Assembly: GCF_040049215.1 (NCBI RefSeq)
Contig: NZ_JBDZDN010000006.1
Coordinates: forward strand, 62,001-126,000
Direction: 5' to 3'
From: Mesorhizobium_K sp040049215
GTDB lineage: Bacteria; Pseudomonadota; Alphaproteobacteria; Rhizobiales; Rhizobiaceae
Length of the DNA: 64,000 bases
This document shows positions 34,027 through 43,274 of the stretch, in pieces. The translations under genes and the position numbers were made by a program. Position 1 is the stretch's first letter, and every line of letters starts with the position of its first letter. The notes under the pieces are model-generated. The model saw only the letters and a program-made list of their open reading frames with translations. It was not told where the DNA came from and ran no database searches.

Positions 34027-34740
34027 ATGGCAATGCCACTCGACAGGTCGCTGATTTCCGGACTGCCGGCCTTTGTCGGTCTCGAAGCCGGCGATCTGGA
34101 TTCGATCCTCGCTCCGGCCCGCTCATCCCGGTTTGCGAAGGATTCGGAGGTCTTCGCGCAGGACGCGGAAGCGGAGCATTTTTTCCTCCTGCTGTCTGGC
34201 CACATCCGGGTCGTGCGCACCACGCCCGACGGCGACCAGATGATCGCTCGCTACATCAACGAAGGGGAGTTGTTCGGCATCGCGATGGCAATGGGACGCA
34301 CCACCTATCCCGCAAGCGCCGTGGCAGCGGTCGACTGCGTGGTCCTGGTGTGGCCCAACGCGGCCTGGCCCGGTCTGCAGTCGCGGGTTCCAGCCTTCGG
34401 CGCCAGCGCCTACCAGACGATGGGCGCCCGGCTCCAGGAAACGCAGGCGCGGGTCATGGAAATGTCCACCCAGCAGGTCGAGCAAAGGATCGCAAGCGCG
34501 GTGCTGCGGCTCGTCACGCAGTCCGGACGGAAGACGAGCGAAGGGATCGAGATCGACTTCCCCATCAGCCGCCAGGATATCGCGGAGATGACCGGCAGCA
34601 CGCTGCACACTGTCAGCAGGCTGCTGAGTGCCTGGGAAGACGAAGGCATAGTCCGCAGCGGGCGGCAGAAGGTCACGGTCACGGACCCGCACGCGTTGAT
34701 GCTGATCGCCGAGAACAGGCCAAGCCGCAGCCGCAAATGA
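34027..34740 (+). CDS. nnrR: Crp/Fnr-family nitric oxide regulator NnrR
   Basis: A 237-residue regulator: cyclic-nucleotide-binding-like domain (about 12-130), dimer helix, and HTH domain with the recognition stretch ISRQDIAEMTGSTLHTVSRLLSAWE. The TVSR motif matches FNR-type contacts with TTG half sites. No N-terminal cysteine cluster, so not an oxygen-sensing FNR. The position next to nirK, nap and pseudoazurin points to NnrR. A second ATG six bases downstream is possible. Confidence 0.92.
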   Translation: MAMPLDRSLISGLPAFVGLEAGDLDSILAPARSSRFAKDSEVFAQDAEAEHFFLLLSGHIRVVRTTPDGDQMIARYINEGELFGIAMAMGRTTYPASAVAAVDCVVLVWPNAAWPGLQSRVPAFGASAYQTMGARLQETQARVMEMSTQQVEQRIASAVLRLVTQSGRKTSEGIEIDFPISRQDIAEMTGSTLHTVSRLLSAWEDEGIVRSGRQKVTVTDPHALMLIAENRPSRSRK

Positions 34741-34780
34741 GTGCTGCCCGTGCCCGGCTCCGTCGGGCCGGTTCTAACCC

Positions 34781-35065
34781 CTATGCTATGGCGGTGATGC
34801 GCCGGTCGCCGACGCCGGACTCCCGCTCGCCGAAAGCCGAGGCGGCATCTGCCAAGGGATCGCTTCGCATCGCTTTCAACAGTTCCATCGAGAAGACGTC
34901 CTTGTCCAAGGCGTGCGCTTCGCAGGCGTCGCTGACGGTATGGAAGATTCCGATAGGGCACCCGATGCAGAGCATCTTGTGGCATATCATCACTCTTATC
35001 GTGGCCGGCCAGCGCCGCATGATCTCGTCGACTGTCATGCTCGGGTCGATCGTCGCAGGTTTCAT
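34781..35065 (-). CDS. DUF1858 domain protein
   Basis: A 94-residue protein with the DUF1858 pattern (IDPSMTVDEIMRRWPATIRVMICHKMLCIGCPIG). Four cysteines, C29, C33, C36 and C48, could bind metal or an iron-sulfur cluster. The domain also occurs N-terminally in iron-sulfur-repair-type proteins and small DUF1858 proteins are frequent near denitrification genes; function unknown. ATG at 35065 chosen over a TTG at 35083. An NnrR-type box lies about 61 bases upstream. Confidence 0.85.
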   Translation of the reverse strand: MKPATIDPSMTVDEIMRRWPATIRVMICHKMLCIGCPIGIFHTVSDACEAHALDKDVFSMELLKAMRSDPLADAASAFGERESGVGDRRITAIA

Positions 35066-35119
35066 CGCGAGAAACGCCTCCAAAGAAGCACATCAGAGAC
35101 GATCGTGACGGCGAGAACG

Positions 35120-35133
35120 TTGCGCCCGAGCAA
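35120..35133 (-). promoter_or_regulatory. NnrR/FixK-type box upstream of the DUF1858 gene
   Basis: TTGCGCCCGAGCAA fits TTG-N8-CAA; five bases of one arm (TTGCG) match the site at 33966. Its centre is about 61 bases from the DUF1858 ATG. It sits in the short gap after the RND gene, so only the DUF1858 gene can be its target. Confidence 0.65.
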
Positions 35134-35163
35134 ACAGCGGGGCGTTTCCGGGACGACACGCTT

Positions 35164-38100
35164 TTAGAACGATGCGCTCTGGGCCGGTTCGAGCACGGGA
35201 TGCGATGGATCGGCCGCCGCCGCCCCCTGTGCGTCGCGCTTCCCGCCGCGCAATGCGACATAAATCGCCGGAATGACAAGCACGGTGAGCGCGGTGGATG
35301 AGGCAAGGCCGAACAGCAGCGAGATCGCCAGGCCCTGGAAGATAGGGTCCGACAGGATGACAGCCGCGCCGATCATTGCCGCGATGGCCGTCAGGAGGAT
35401 TGGCTTGAAGCGGATGGCGCCCGCTTCCAGCAAGACGTCGACCAACGGCCGGTCGGGCCCTTGCGCGTGGCGGATGAAGTCGACCAGCAGGATCGAGTTG
35501 CGCACGATGATGCCGGCAAGCGCGATGAAGCCGATCATTGATGTGGCGGAAAAGGGGGCCGCGAACAGCCAATGGCCGAGCATGATGCCGATGAAGGTGA
35601 GCGGAATCGGGGTCAGGATGACGAGCGGCAGCCGGAAGGAGCCGAACTGTGCCACCACGAGGACGTAGATGCCGAGGATCGCCACCATGAAGGCCGCACC
35701 CATGTCGCGGAAGGTCACCCAGGTCACCTCCCATTCGCCGTCCCACAGAAGCGTCGGCCTCGATTCGTCGTCCGGCTGGCCATGCAGCGCAATCACAGGC
35801 TTCTGGAGATCGCCCCAGTCGCCCTTGGCGATGGCGTCGGCGACGGCGAGCATGCCGTAGACGGGTGCTTCGTAGGAGCCGGCAAGCTCGGCGATGACCA
35901 TCTCCGCGGCGCGGCCGTTGTGCCGGAAGATCGGAAACGAGGCAGCCTCGCGCGTGATGGAGACGACGTCGCCGAGTTCGACCACGTCGCGTCCGCCGGG
36001 CAGCGCATTCGCCGGCACCGGCGTTGCAAGCGTCCGCTCGTCCATCACCGATTCCGCCTTAGGCAGTGCAATCCGGATCGGGATCGGCTGGCGTCCGTCG
36101 CCGCGGTGCGAATATCCGACCGTGGTGCCGCCGTAGAGGGAGTTCAGCGCATCGTAGATGTCCGACTGTTCGACACGGTAGTATTCGAGATTGTCCTGAT
36201 CGATCGAGATGCGGACACGTTCGGCCTGGTTGCGATAGCTCTCGTCAATGTCGACGATGAAGGGAACGCTTTCGAACGCCTCGCGTACCTTCCCTGCCAC
36301 CGCGCGCCGTGTTTCGGGGTCAGGTCCATAAATCTCGGCGAGCAGCGTACCGAGCACCGGCGGGCCGGGCGGCGGCTCCACCACCTTGACCACCGATCCC
36401 ATTGGCAGATCGAGGGCCTTGAGGCGTTCACGGATGTCGAGGGCCACTGCGTGGCTCGGCCGGTCCCGGGCGCTCTTCGCCAGCAGGTTTACGGCGATGT
36501 CGCCCTGCTGCGGTTCCGACCGCATGTATTGATGGCGCACCAGACCGTTGAAGTCGAAGGGCGAGCCCGTCCCCGCATAGGTCTGAAACGAGACGATTTC
36601 CGGTACGGCCGCGAGCAGATCGACCATTTGCTGCAAGCTTCGGTCGGTGTCCTCGACGGAAGAGCCTCTCGGCAGGTCGAGCATGACCTGGAGATTGGCC
36701 TTGTTGTCAAAGGGGAGCAGCTTGACGGTCACGTGTTGGGTGTAGATGAGCCCGAGCGAAGCGACGGTGGCGAAGCCGACGACGAGGAGGAACGCCCAGG
36801 CTCTGGCTCGGCTCTTCAAGATCGGCCGCGCGATGGCGACATAGAAGCGGCCGAGCCGGCCGCCCTCGGCCGCGTCATGGGCGTGGTGCGCGGCCGCATG
36901 CCGGCCGCTGATCCTCAGCATCAGCCAAGGCGTGAGGATGACGGCGACGAAGAATGAAAAAAGCATGGCGGCCGAGGCGTTGGCCGGGATCGGGCTCATA
37001 TAGGGGCCCATCATGCCCGAAACGAAAAGCATCGGCAGGAGGGCGGCCACCACCGTCAAAGTCGCGACGATGGTGGGATTGCCGACCTCGGCGACGGCAT
37101 CGATCGCGGCAGCCGCGCGTGGGCGGCCGTCTCCCATCGCCCAGTGGCGGGCGATGTTCTCGATCACGACGATGGCGTCATCGACAAGGATGCCGATCGA
37201 GAAAATCAGCGCGAAAAGGCTGACGCGGTTGAGCGTATAGCCCATCGCCCATGAGGCGAAGAGGGTGAGCAGAATGGTCGTCGGGATGACAACAGCAACG
37301 ACGATCGCCTCCCGCCAGCCGATGGCTATGGCGACGAGCACGACGATCGAGATCGTCGCCAGCCCCAAATGGAACAGCAGCTCGTTGGCCTTTTCATTGG
37401 CGGTCTCGCCGTAGTCGCGCGTGACCGTCATCTCCACCTCTTTCGGGAAGATCTGGCCGCGCACCTGTTCGATGCGGTGAACGATCTCCTCGGCGATGAC
37501 GACGGCATTGGTGCCTGGCCGCTTGGCGATGGCGAGCGAGACAGCCGGTGCGCGCTCAAGGCGGGTGTCCGTCTTGCGGATGTCGGTCACGCGGTTTTCA
37601 GCAGACTCGGTCGCCAGCACTACCCGCGCGACATCGCGCACGTAGACCGGCCTCCCATCGCGCGCTGTAAGCAGCAGATTGCCGATCTGAGGCAATTCCT
37701 GCAGCGTCTGGCCGGCCACGATAGCTCTTTGCCCGCCGTTGTCGCGAACGGTGCCGATCCGGAACGACCGGTTGGCGCCTTCGATCTTGGCGGCGAGTTG
37801 CTGAAGCGTGATGCCATAGAGCGAAAGCCTCTCGGGGTCCGGCTCGACCTGGATCGTCTCGGGTTGCTCACCCACTATGTAGGTCAGGCCGACATCCGGG
37901 AGCTTCGAGACCTCAACCTGCAGTTCCCGTGCCAGCCGGGTCAGTCCGTTCGAGGTCCAGCGCGCTGTCGCTTCCTGGGTCGGCCGCAACGTGATCACGA
38001 CGATCGCAACGTCGTCGATGCCGCGCCCGACAATCAGCGGCTCGGGGACCCCGACCGGGATGCGGTCCATGTTGGCGCGGACCTTGTCGTGCACCCTCAG

Positions 38101-38445
38101 GACGGCGGTGTCCGAATTCGTGCCGACCTTGAAGCGGGCGGTGACCAACGCCCCGTCGTCTTCGGTCTGCGAATAGACGTGCTCGACACCGTCGATGCTC
38201 TTGACAATGGTCTCCAGCGGCTCGGTGACGAGCTTGACGGCGTCTTCCGCATTCAGGCCGTTGGCGCTGACGTGGATGTCCACCATCGGCACTGATATCT
38301 GCGGCTCCTCCTCGCGCGGCAGGGTAACCAGCGCAATGAGCCCGAGCGCCAGCGCGGCCAGCAGCAGGAGTGGCGTCAGCGGCGAGGCGATGAAGGCGCG
38401 CGTCAGTCCTCCGGCTATGCCCAGCCCCCCGGAAGACTGTGTCAT
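35164..38445 (-). CDS. RND-family efflux transporter, inner-membrane subunit
   Basis: A 1093-residue AcrB/CzcA-superfamily pump with the normal 12-helix, two-porter-domain plan. The proton-relay helix reads GILVDDAIVVIENIARHW, with two adjacent aspartates as in drug-type pumps and unlike typical heavy-metal pumps. Substrate cannot be told. The start overlaps the membrane fusion gene by four bases. No outer-membrane TolC-type gene follows. It lies in one run with the SQR and DUF2892 genes. Confidence 0.93.
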   Translation of the reverse strand: MTQSSGGLGIAGGLTRAFIASPLTPLLLLAALALGLIALVTLPREEEPQISVPMVDIHVSANGLNAEDAVKLVTEPLETIVKSIDGVEHVYSQTEDDGALVTARFKVGTNSDTAVLRVHDKVRANMDRIPVGVPEPLIVGRGIDDVAIVVITLRPTQEATARWTSNGLTRLARELQVEVSKLPDVGLTYIVGEQPETIQVEPDPERLSLYGITLQQLAAKIEGANRSFRIGTVRDNGGQRAIVAGQTLQELPQIGNLLLTARDGRPVYVRDVARVVLATESAENRVTDIRKTDTRLERAPAVSLAIAKRPGTNAVVIAEEIVHRIEQVRGQIFPKEVEMTVTRDYGETANEKANELLFHLGLATISIVVLVAIAIGWREAIVVAVVIPTTILLTLFASWAMGYTLNRVSLFALIFSIGILVDDAIVVIENIARHWAMGDGRPRAAAAIDAVAEVGNPTIVATLTVVAALLPMLFVSGMMGPYMSPIPANASAAMLFSFFVAVILTPWLMLRISGRHAAAHHAHDAAEGGRLGRFYVAIARPILKSRARAWAFLLVVGFATVASLGLIYTQHVTVKLLPFDNKANLQVMLDLPRGSSVEDTDRSLQQMVDLLAAVPEIVSFQTYAGTGSPFDFNGLVRHQYMRSEPQQGDIAVNLLAKSARDRPSHAVALDIRERLKALDLPMGSVVKVVEPPPGPPVLGTLLAEIYGPDPETRRAVAGKVREAFESVPFIVDIDESYRNQAERVRISIDQDNLEYYRVEQSDIYDALNSLYGGTTVGYSHRGDGRQPIPIRIALPKAESVMDERTLATPVPANALPGGRDVVELGDVVSITREAASFPIFRHNGRAAEMVIAELAGSYEAPVYGMLAVADAIAKGDWGDLQKPVIALHGQPDDESRPTLLWDGEWEVTWVTFRDMGAAFMVAILGIYVLVVAQFGSFRLPLVILTPIPLTFIGIMLGHWLFAAPFSATSMIGFIALAGIIVRNSILLVDFIRHAQGPDRPLVDVLLEAGAIRFKPILLTAIAAMIGAAVILSDPIFQGLAISLLFGLASSTALTVLVIPAIYVALRGGKRDAQGAAAADPSHPVLEPAQSASF

Positions 38446-39455
38446 GGCAGCACGACCCGGTCGCCGTCATGCAGCCCGGTCAGGATCTCGACCAGTTCTT
38501 CGCCGCCGTGCTCGAACGCCTGGCCGAGAATGACGGCGACTTCCATCTCGCCGCCGGCGGTCGCGATGCGGACGTAGTCGACGCCATGAAGCACTTTCAC
38601 CGCCTTGGGCGGCACAGCCAGTACCGATCGCTTGCCAACGGGGATCGAGACCAGCGTGCGCTCGTTGACGAAATAGCTGCCGATATCGGCGACGTCGACG
38701 TCGGCGATGACGCGGCCGTCGACGATCTCGGGATAGACCTTGACGATCCTTCCTCCGCGTGTGGCGACGGGCTCGCCCGAGGACTGCGTCCGGCCGCGCT
38801 CGCCGACCTCAACCGAAGCGCCTTCGACGATTTCCGTGGCATGGCGCTCCGGCAGTGACAGCCGCAGGTAATAGGGTCCCGTGGCGATGCGGCAGATCTC
38901 CTCGCCGGAAAGAATGACGGAACCCGGCGTCACCGGCACCGTCAGAACACGCCCCGTGGCCGGCGCAAGCACGTCGCCTTCACGCGCGCCCTGTTCGATC
39001 ACCGCCTTGTCGGCTTCCGCCGCCGCCACCTGATTGATGGCGACCTCGAAGGTGGTCCTGGCGGCGTCGAGCCTGCTCTGCGTGCCGACGCCTTGCTTCA
39101 GGAGTTGTTCAGCCCGTTCGACTTCGGTGCGTGCGTTTCCGAGCTGAGACTCCAGCGCCTTGATCTTGGCGTTCGCGGCATTCAGCTGAAGCGCGATCTT
39201 GTCGTCGACTACGACGCCGACGACATCGCCTTCCCTGACCTCGCTGCCTTCGCTGACACGGATTTCGCGAAGGGTGCCGGGGATACGTGCGCGTGCGGGG
39301 ACGACCGTACGGCTTTCGACCTCGCCGAAGACCGCCTTCATCTCTGGGATCGTGACCGCCTTCACCACGAACTCCGCCGCGCCTGCGGGCAACGGGATGA
39401 CGGTTCCGGCAAGCAGGAGTGCAGCGACGATCGGGTTGAATTTGCGGTGGCGCAT
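38442..39455 (-). CDS. RND efflux periplasmic adaptor (membrane fusion protein)
   Basis: A 337-residue HlyD/AcrA-type adaptor. It has a signal peptide (IVAALLLAGTVIPLPAGAAE), a lipoyl-like half (VSEGSEVREGDVVGVV), a coiled-coil hairpin (KIKALESQLGNARTEVERAEQLLKQG, about 100-165) and beta-barrel domains. ATG at 39455 is chosen at the signal peptide; the longer frame overlaps DUF2892. Overlaps the pump gene by four bases. Confidence 0.92.
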   Translation of the reverse strand: MRHRKFNPIVAALLLAGTVIPLPAGAAEFVVKAVTIPEMKAVFGEVESRTVVPARARIPGTLREIRVSEGSEVREGDVVGVVVDDKIALQLNAANAKIKALESQLGNARTEVERAEQLLKQGVGTQSRLDAARTTFEVAINQVAAAEADKAVIEQGAREGDVLAPATGRVLTVPVTPGSVILSGEEICRIATGPYYLRLSLPERHATEIVEGASVEVGERGRTQSSGEPVATRGGRIVKVYPEIVDGRVIADVDVADIGSYFVNERTLVSIPVGKRSVLAVPPKAVKVLHGVDYVRIATAGGEMEVAVILGQAFEHGGEELVEILTGLHDGDRVVLP

Positions 39456-39511
39456 CGGAACTCTAAATCGGGAGGCCGTACTGGCGGCTGGCACGGAAAT
39501 GGCGAGCTGTC

Positions 39512-39715
39512 CTATTTGAAGGCGACGCCGGCCTTGCAGCCGAGCCGCTTGAAGATAAGTGCCGCCGGACAGAACCCCGTCAGCGAAGCCTGCATCATGT
39601 TGAGACCGGCGAAAGCAGTCAGCAGATACCACCAAGGCGAGACAAAGTAGCCAAGCGCCAGAGAGACGAGCACCATTGCTCCCGCAAACATCAGAACGGC
39701 ACGATCGATGGTCAT
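39512..39715 (-). CDS. DUF2892 (YgaP-type) membrane protein
   Basis: A 67-residue protein with two hydrophobic helices and the family stretch GFCPAALIFKRLG. In other proteins this domain is linked to rhodanese domains and sulfur chemistry. Here it is stand-alone between the SQR-like gene and the RND adaptor. RBS AAGGAGAA lies before the ATG. Confidence 0.88.
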   Translation of the reverse strand: MTIDRAVLMFAGAMVLVSLALGYFVSPWWYLLTAFAGLNMMQASLTGFCPAALIFKRLGCKAGVAFK

Positions 39716-39745
39716 GTTCTTCTCCTTAGATTGCAGCCGGCGAAA

Positions 39746-41038
39746 TCATTCCGCTGGCTCGATGTGAATATCCTTGAGCTTCTTGATACCGAGCAGATCC
39801 AGCGCCAGGTTTTCATAAAAAGTTTCGCTTCGGCCCTGCCGCACCTTGTGCAGGAAATATTTCTCGAAGCCGACCTTGGCCGCATGGACCCATTTGCCCT
39901 GGGACGACCAGTTGACGTTGCGCGGCGGGATCTGCGGCTGAGCGACGAAGGCGATGCCTTGGTCGCCGAAATCGGCGAGGCAGACCGCGTTCCAAGTGGC
40001 GACCGCCCGCGGTTCTTCTCCGCGCAGCAGCGCGGCCACGTTGGCGGCGGTGGCCGTCACCATGGATTCGATCATGAAACCGGTCTTGGGCACGCCGACG
40101 GCCAGCGGCGTCTTTCCCGTGGGCGGAATGGCAACGCAAACGCCTATGGCGAACACGTTCGAAAAGGCCGGGTTGCGCTGATATTTGTCGATGAGGATGA
40201 AGCCGCGCGGATTGGTCAACCCCTCGATGCCGTGAACGGCCGGGACGCCGCGAAAGGCCGGCAGCATCATCGAGAAAGCGAAAGGCAGCTCATGGGTCGC
40301 CTTGATGGTGCCGTCCTCGTTGACCTCCTCGACCGACATGCGTCCGGCGTCGACCTTCGTCATCCTGGCGTTGGTGATCCACTTGATGTGGCGCTCGCGC
40401 ATCGCGCTTTCCATCAGACCTTTGGTGTCGCCAACGCCGTCGAGGCCGAGATGACCGATATACGGCTCCGGAGTAACGAACGTCATCGGGACCTGGTCGC
40501 GCTTGCGCGCTGACCTCAGGGCCGTGTCGAGAATGAAGGCGAATTCGTATGCCGGGCCGAAACACGACGCGCCAGGAGCGGCGCCAACGACGATTGGTCC
40601 AGGTTTCGCGACCAGCTCATCGAAAGCGGCCTTTGCCTGCATCGCATGATCGACCTGGCAGATCGACTGGGTGTGTCCATCGGGTCCAAGTCCCGCGACC
40701 TCGTCGAATGCGAGGTCCGGCCCGGTGGCGATGATGAGATAGTCGTAGTCGAGAAAGGAGCCGTCGTTGAGCTCGATCCGGTTTTCTTTGGGATGCACGC
40801 GCCGTGCACCCTCGGGCCTCAGCGCGATGCCTCGTTTGGCAAGAACTGGCGACAGGTCGACGGTGATGTCTTCCCGCTTGCGCCACCCGACCGCAATCCA
40901 GGGGTTCGAAGGCACGAAAGAATAGCTCGCTCCCATGTTGACCACGGTGAGCCTGTCTTCCGGGCGCATCTTGTCCTTCATCTCATAGGCCATGATGGTG
41001 CCGCCGAGACCGGCACCGAGAACGACGACGTGTGACAT
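39746..41038 (-). CDS. sulfide:quinone oxidoreductase-like flavoprotein
   Basis: A 430-residue FAD-dependent oxidoreductase (VVVLGAGLGGTIMAYE start; LIIATGPDLAFD; FAIGVCVAIPPTGKTPLAVGVPKTG). Cysteines C127, C159 and C353 are placed like the three redox cysteines of characterised SQRs, and C301 is additional. SQR oxidises sulfide to polysulfide at the membrane and reduces quinone. First gene of SQR-DUF2892-adaptor-pump. A perfect FixK-type box lies 57-70 bases upstream and an ArsR gene is divergent. Confidence 0.88.
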   Translation of the reverse strand: MSHVVVLGAGLGGTIMAYEMKDKMRPEDRLTVVNMGASYSFVPSNPWIAVGWRKREDITVDLSPVLAKRGIALRPEGARRVHPKENRIELNDGSFLDYDYLIIATGPDLAFDEVAGLGPDGHTQSICQVDHAMQAKAAFDELVAKPGPIVVGAAPGASCFGPAYEFAFILDTALRSARKRDQVPMTFVTPEPYIGHLGLDGVGDTKGLMESAMRERHIKWITNARMTKVDAGRMSVEEVNEDGTIKATHELPFAFSMMLPAFRGVPAVHGIEGLTNPRGFILIDKYQRNPAFSNVFAIGVCVAIPPTGKTPLAVGVPKTGFMIESMVTATAANVAALLRGEEPRAVATWNAVCLADFGDQGIAFVAQPQIPPRNVNWSSQGKWVHAAKVGFEKYFLHKVRQGRSETFYENLALDLLGIKKLKDIHIEPAE

Positions 41039-41094
41039 GGGGTATTTCCTCTTCCCGCGTTTGCCCTATTTTTGCTCTTGTCGCGCGTTCCGCT

Positions 41095-41108
41095 TTGATC
41101 CCGCTCAA
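41095..41108 (-). promoter_or_regulatory. FixK/FNR-type box upstream of SQR
   Basis: TTGATCCCGCTCAA has complete TTGA and TCAA half sites. It lies 57 bases upstream of the SQR start, and further (about 110 bases) from the ArsR gene, so it probably activates SQR under low oxygen. Confidence 0.75.
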
Positions 41109-41202
41109 TTCGGCGTTTAGTTCGGCCCGCCAACCTTCAGTTCCACGCCGCTTTCGCGCATACAGCCGGTGTGGGCTTGCATGTAACATTCAGAGATTAT
41201 AA

Positions 41203-41218
41203 ATTCAAGAATATGAAT
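41203..41218. promoter_or_regulatory. inverted repeat at the ArsR gene start, possible operator
   Basis: ATTCA-N6-TGAAT in a locally AT-rich stretch that overlaps the arsR-like ATG at 41213. ArsR/BigR regulators bind AT-rich imperfect palindromes of this kind near their own start, so autoregulation is plausible. If it is the operator, translation may begin at the ATG at 41228. Confidence 0.5.
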
Positions 41219-41518
41219 GTAAAAGAAATGATACCCGCATCAGGCAAGGCCGCCGACCTCCTGCGCAGCATCTCGCATCCGCAGCGGTTGCTGGTGTTGT
41301 GCGCGTTGGGCAGCGAAGAGAAATCCGTTGCTCAGCTCAGGGAGGAACTTGACATCGAGCAGGTGCCGATGTCGCAGCAGCTCATGCGGCTGAGAGCCGA
41401 TGGGCTGGTCGGTTCGCGGCGGGAGGGAACCACCGTCTACTACCGAATTGTGCGGCCGGAGGTGTTGACGGTGGTCGATGCACTGCACGAGGCATTTTGT
41501 GCTCCCGCTGCGCGATGA
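41213..41518 (+). CDS. ArsR/SmtB-family regulator (BigR-like candidate)
   Basis: A 101-residue winged-helix repressor (AADLLRSISHPQRLLVLCALGSEEKSVAQLREELDIEQVPMSQQLMRLRADGLV). Two cysteines, in LVLCALG and EAFCAPA, are spaced like the redox pair of persulfide-sensing BigR/SqrR proteins. With the divergent SQR gene this suggests a sulfide/persulfide sensor. Start uncertain: ATG at 41213 or 41228, both with weak ribosome-binding sites. Confidence 0.85.
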   Translation: MNVKEMIPASGKAADLLRSISHPQRLLVLCALGSEEKSVAQLREELDIEQVPMSQQLMRLRADGLVGSRREGTTVYYRIVRPEVLTVVDALHEAFCAPAAR

Positions 41519-41539
41519 CCGCTGCTTTGTGTCGGTGCC

Positions 41540-42793
41540 TCAGGAGCTTGGCAGCAGGACGTAGGTCGCGAAACCCAATGCGATCGCGGCCGCGGTGGCG
41601 ACAAGTAGTGGCGCAGTGAAGCGGATTGGGCCGGCCATCAGGGCGAGACCGAGGCGTCCAAGCGCATTGGCGGCGAGAGCCGCGAGCACGGCGACCGCAG
41701 CCATCGGGGGGGTGACCGACGCTCCTATCAGCCGCAACGTGCTCAGCACGGCTACGTCCACGTCGAACAGGGCCGACAGTGCCGATGTCGCCAGCAGTCC
41801 ACTCCCGCCCACGCGGCCGGCAAACGCCGCGCTTATCATGGAGACGATGGCGAAGAGCAGGGCGAAAAGCAGCAGCGGTCCGATCTCGAAGGGATTGCGC
41901 GTCAGCGTTTCACCTGCCGCCTGCCCATCTGAACGCCGCAGCAGCAAGGCTCCGCAGGCGGCGAAGCACAGCGCAGCCGCCAGCGCCGGTGGCGCAATCT
42001 TGGAAATAGGCGCCGGCTCGACGAGCATCACGACGACGCAGACGCGCAGGATCGAGACCATCGCCGCCAATGCCGCGGCGCCGGCCAGCGGCAACGGGCT
42101 GCCGCCTGCCTTTGCCGTGCGCGCGAGCGCGACGGTTACCGCCGTCGACGAAACCACGGCGCCAGCTACAGCGCTGACCAACAAGCCGCGGGTTGACCCT
42201 AGAATACGGACGGCGACGTAGCCGAGGAACGAGATCGCAGCGACTAACACGGTAAAAAACCAGATCTCACGCGGATTCAAACCGCCCCAGGGATCGATCG
42301 TCCGGTCCGGCAGCAAGGGCAGGACTACCGCGGTCATCACGGCCAGGATCAAGGCCGAGCGCAATTCGATCCAGGTCAGGCGCCTCAGCAGTCCATGCAG
42401 AAGCTCCCGGCTCGCAAGAACGGCGGCGAGCGCGGCGCCGCCGGCTGCCGCCGCGCGATAGTCGCCGGCGACCGCCAGGGCCCCGAGCGCGAATACGCCA
42501 AGCCCCGCGATGACGCCCGTAACGCTGAAATCCTGGTCGCTGGCCGCTTCCCGTGACTTATACCAGGCGAAGACCGCTGCAAATCCGATGAAGCCGACCG
42601 CAAGCAGGAAGGGCGCCTCGGTGGCGTCCGCCAGCGCGGCGAAGACGCCGCCGAGAAGCCCGGATAGCCCATAGGTACGAATTCCCGCCGTGCGGCTTCG
42701 ATCGGGCGCATCGCGCTCGCGCCAGCCGCGCTCGACTCCGACAAGCAGGCCGATAGCCAGGGCCAGACCGAGCCGGGCTATGAGCGGGTCCAT
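41540..42793 (-). CDS. MgtC/SapB and DUF4010 domain membrane protein
   Basis: A 417-residue integral membrane protein. The N terminus (LARLGLALAIGLLVGVERGWRERD) is the MgtC/SapB pattern with conserved ER residues; the remaining helices match DUF4010. Function is not known; MgtC relatives affect magnesium homeostasis or ATP synthase. It follows the thioredoxin gene by 13 bases on the same strand, so the pair may be cotranscribed. Confidence 0.85.
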   Translation of the reverse strand: MDPLIARLGLALAIGLLVGVERGWRERDAPDRSRTAGIRTYGLSGLLGGVFAALADATEAPFLLAVGFIGFAAVFAWYKSREAASDQDFSVTGVIAGLGVFALGALAVAGDYRAAAAGGAALAAVLASRELLHGLLRRLTWIELRSALILAVMTAVVLPLLPDRTIDPWGGLNPREIWFFTVLVAAISFLGYVAVRILGSTRGLLVSAVAGAVVSSTAVTVALARTAKAGGSPLPLAGAAALAAMVSILRVCVVVMLVEPAPISKIAPPALAAALCFAACGALLLRRSDGQAAGETLTRNPFEIGPLLLFALLFAIVSMISAAFAGRVGGSGLLATSALSALFDVDVAVLSTLRLIGASVTPPMAAVAVLAALAANALGRLGLALMAGPIRFTAPLLVATAAAIALGFATYVLLPSS

Positions 42794-42806
42794 CGTCGAA
42801 CCGGGC

Positions 42807-43274
42807 TCAGGCCGCGACCGAAGGCAGATGGTCGCGGACCCACCTGACGATCTGTCCGGTCGACATTGCGCCCGACGTGCGAGCCACTTCCTTGCCGCCG
42901 TGAAACAGAATCATGGTCGGAATGCCTCGGATGCCGAGCCTCGTTGAAATGGCAGGCTCATCGTCCGAATTGAGCTTTGTCAGCACGACCCGCGGCTCGA
43001 GTTCGAGCGCGGCCGCCGCGTAGGCCGGCGCCATTGTTCGGCACGGGCCGCACCAAGGCGCCCAGACATCCACCAGGACCGGCAGCGTGTTACGGGTGAC
43101 GTGGCGGTCAAACGTCGCTCCGCCGACGTCGCGAGGGTGGCCGCTGAAAATCCTGGCGCCGCAACTGCCGCATTTGGCATCGGCGATACGCCGCGCCTTT
43201 GGCACGCGGTTGACGCTTCCGCATTCGCTGCAGACAATTAGGTTGTCATCCACGGCCACGGTCCCCAGTTGCAT
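42807..43274 (-). CDS. trxC: thioredoxin 2 (zinc-ribbon thioredoxin TrxC)
   Basis: A 155-residue cytoplasmic thioredoxin with an N-terminal zinc ribbon (C15, C18, C35, C38) and active site WCGPC at 74-78, plus the cis-proline loop GIPTM. ATG at 43274 is chosen; a TTG at 43292 would add six residues. TrxC is linked to oxidative-stress protection. It lies upstream of the DUF4010 gene. Confidence 0.93.
   Translation of the reverse strand: MQLGTVAVDDNLIVCSECGSVNRVPKARRIADAKCGSCGARIFSGHPRDVGGATFDRHVTRNTLPVLVDVWAPWCGPCRTMAPAYAAAALELEPRVVLTKLNSDDEPAISTRLGIRGIPTMILFHGGKEVARTSGAMSTGQIVRWVRDHLPSVAA

Noticed and set aside
34752..34768. GCCCG/CGGGC hairpin after nnrR as a terminator
   Set aside because: Only a five-base stem and no T run. 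Common by chance at this GC content.
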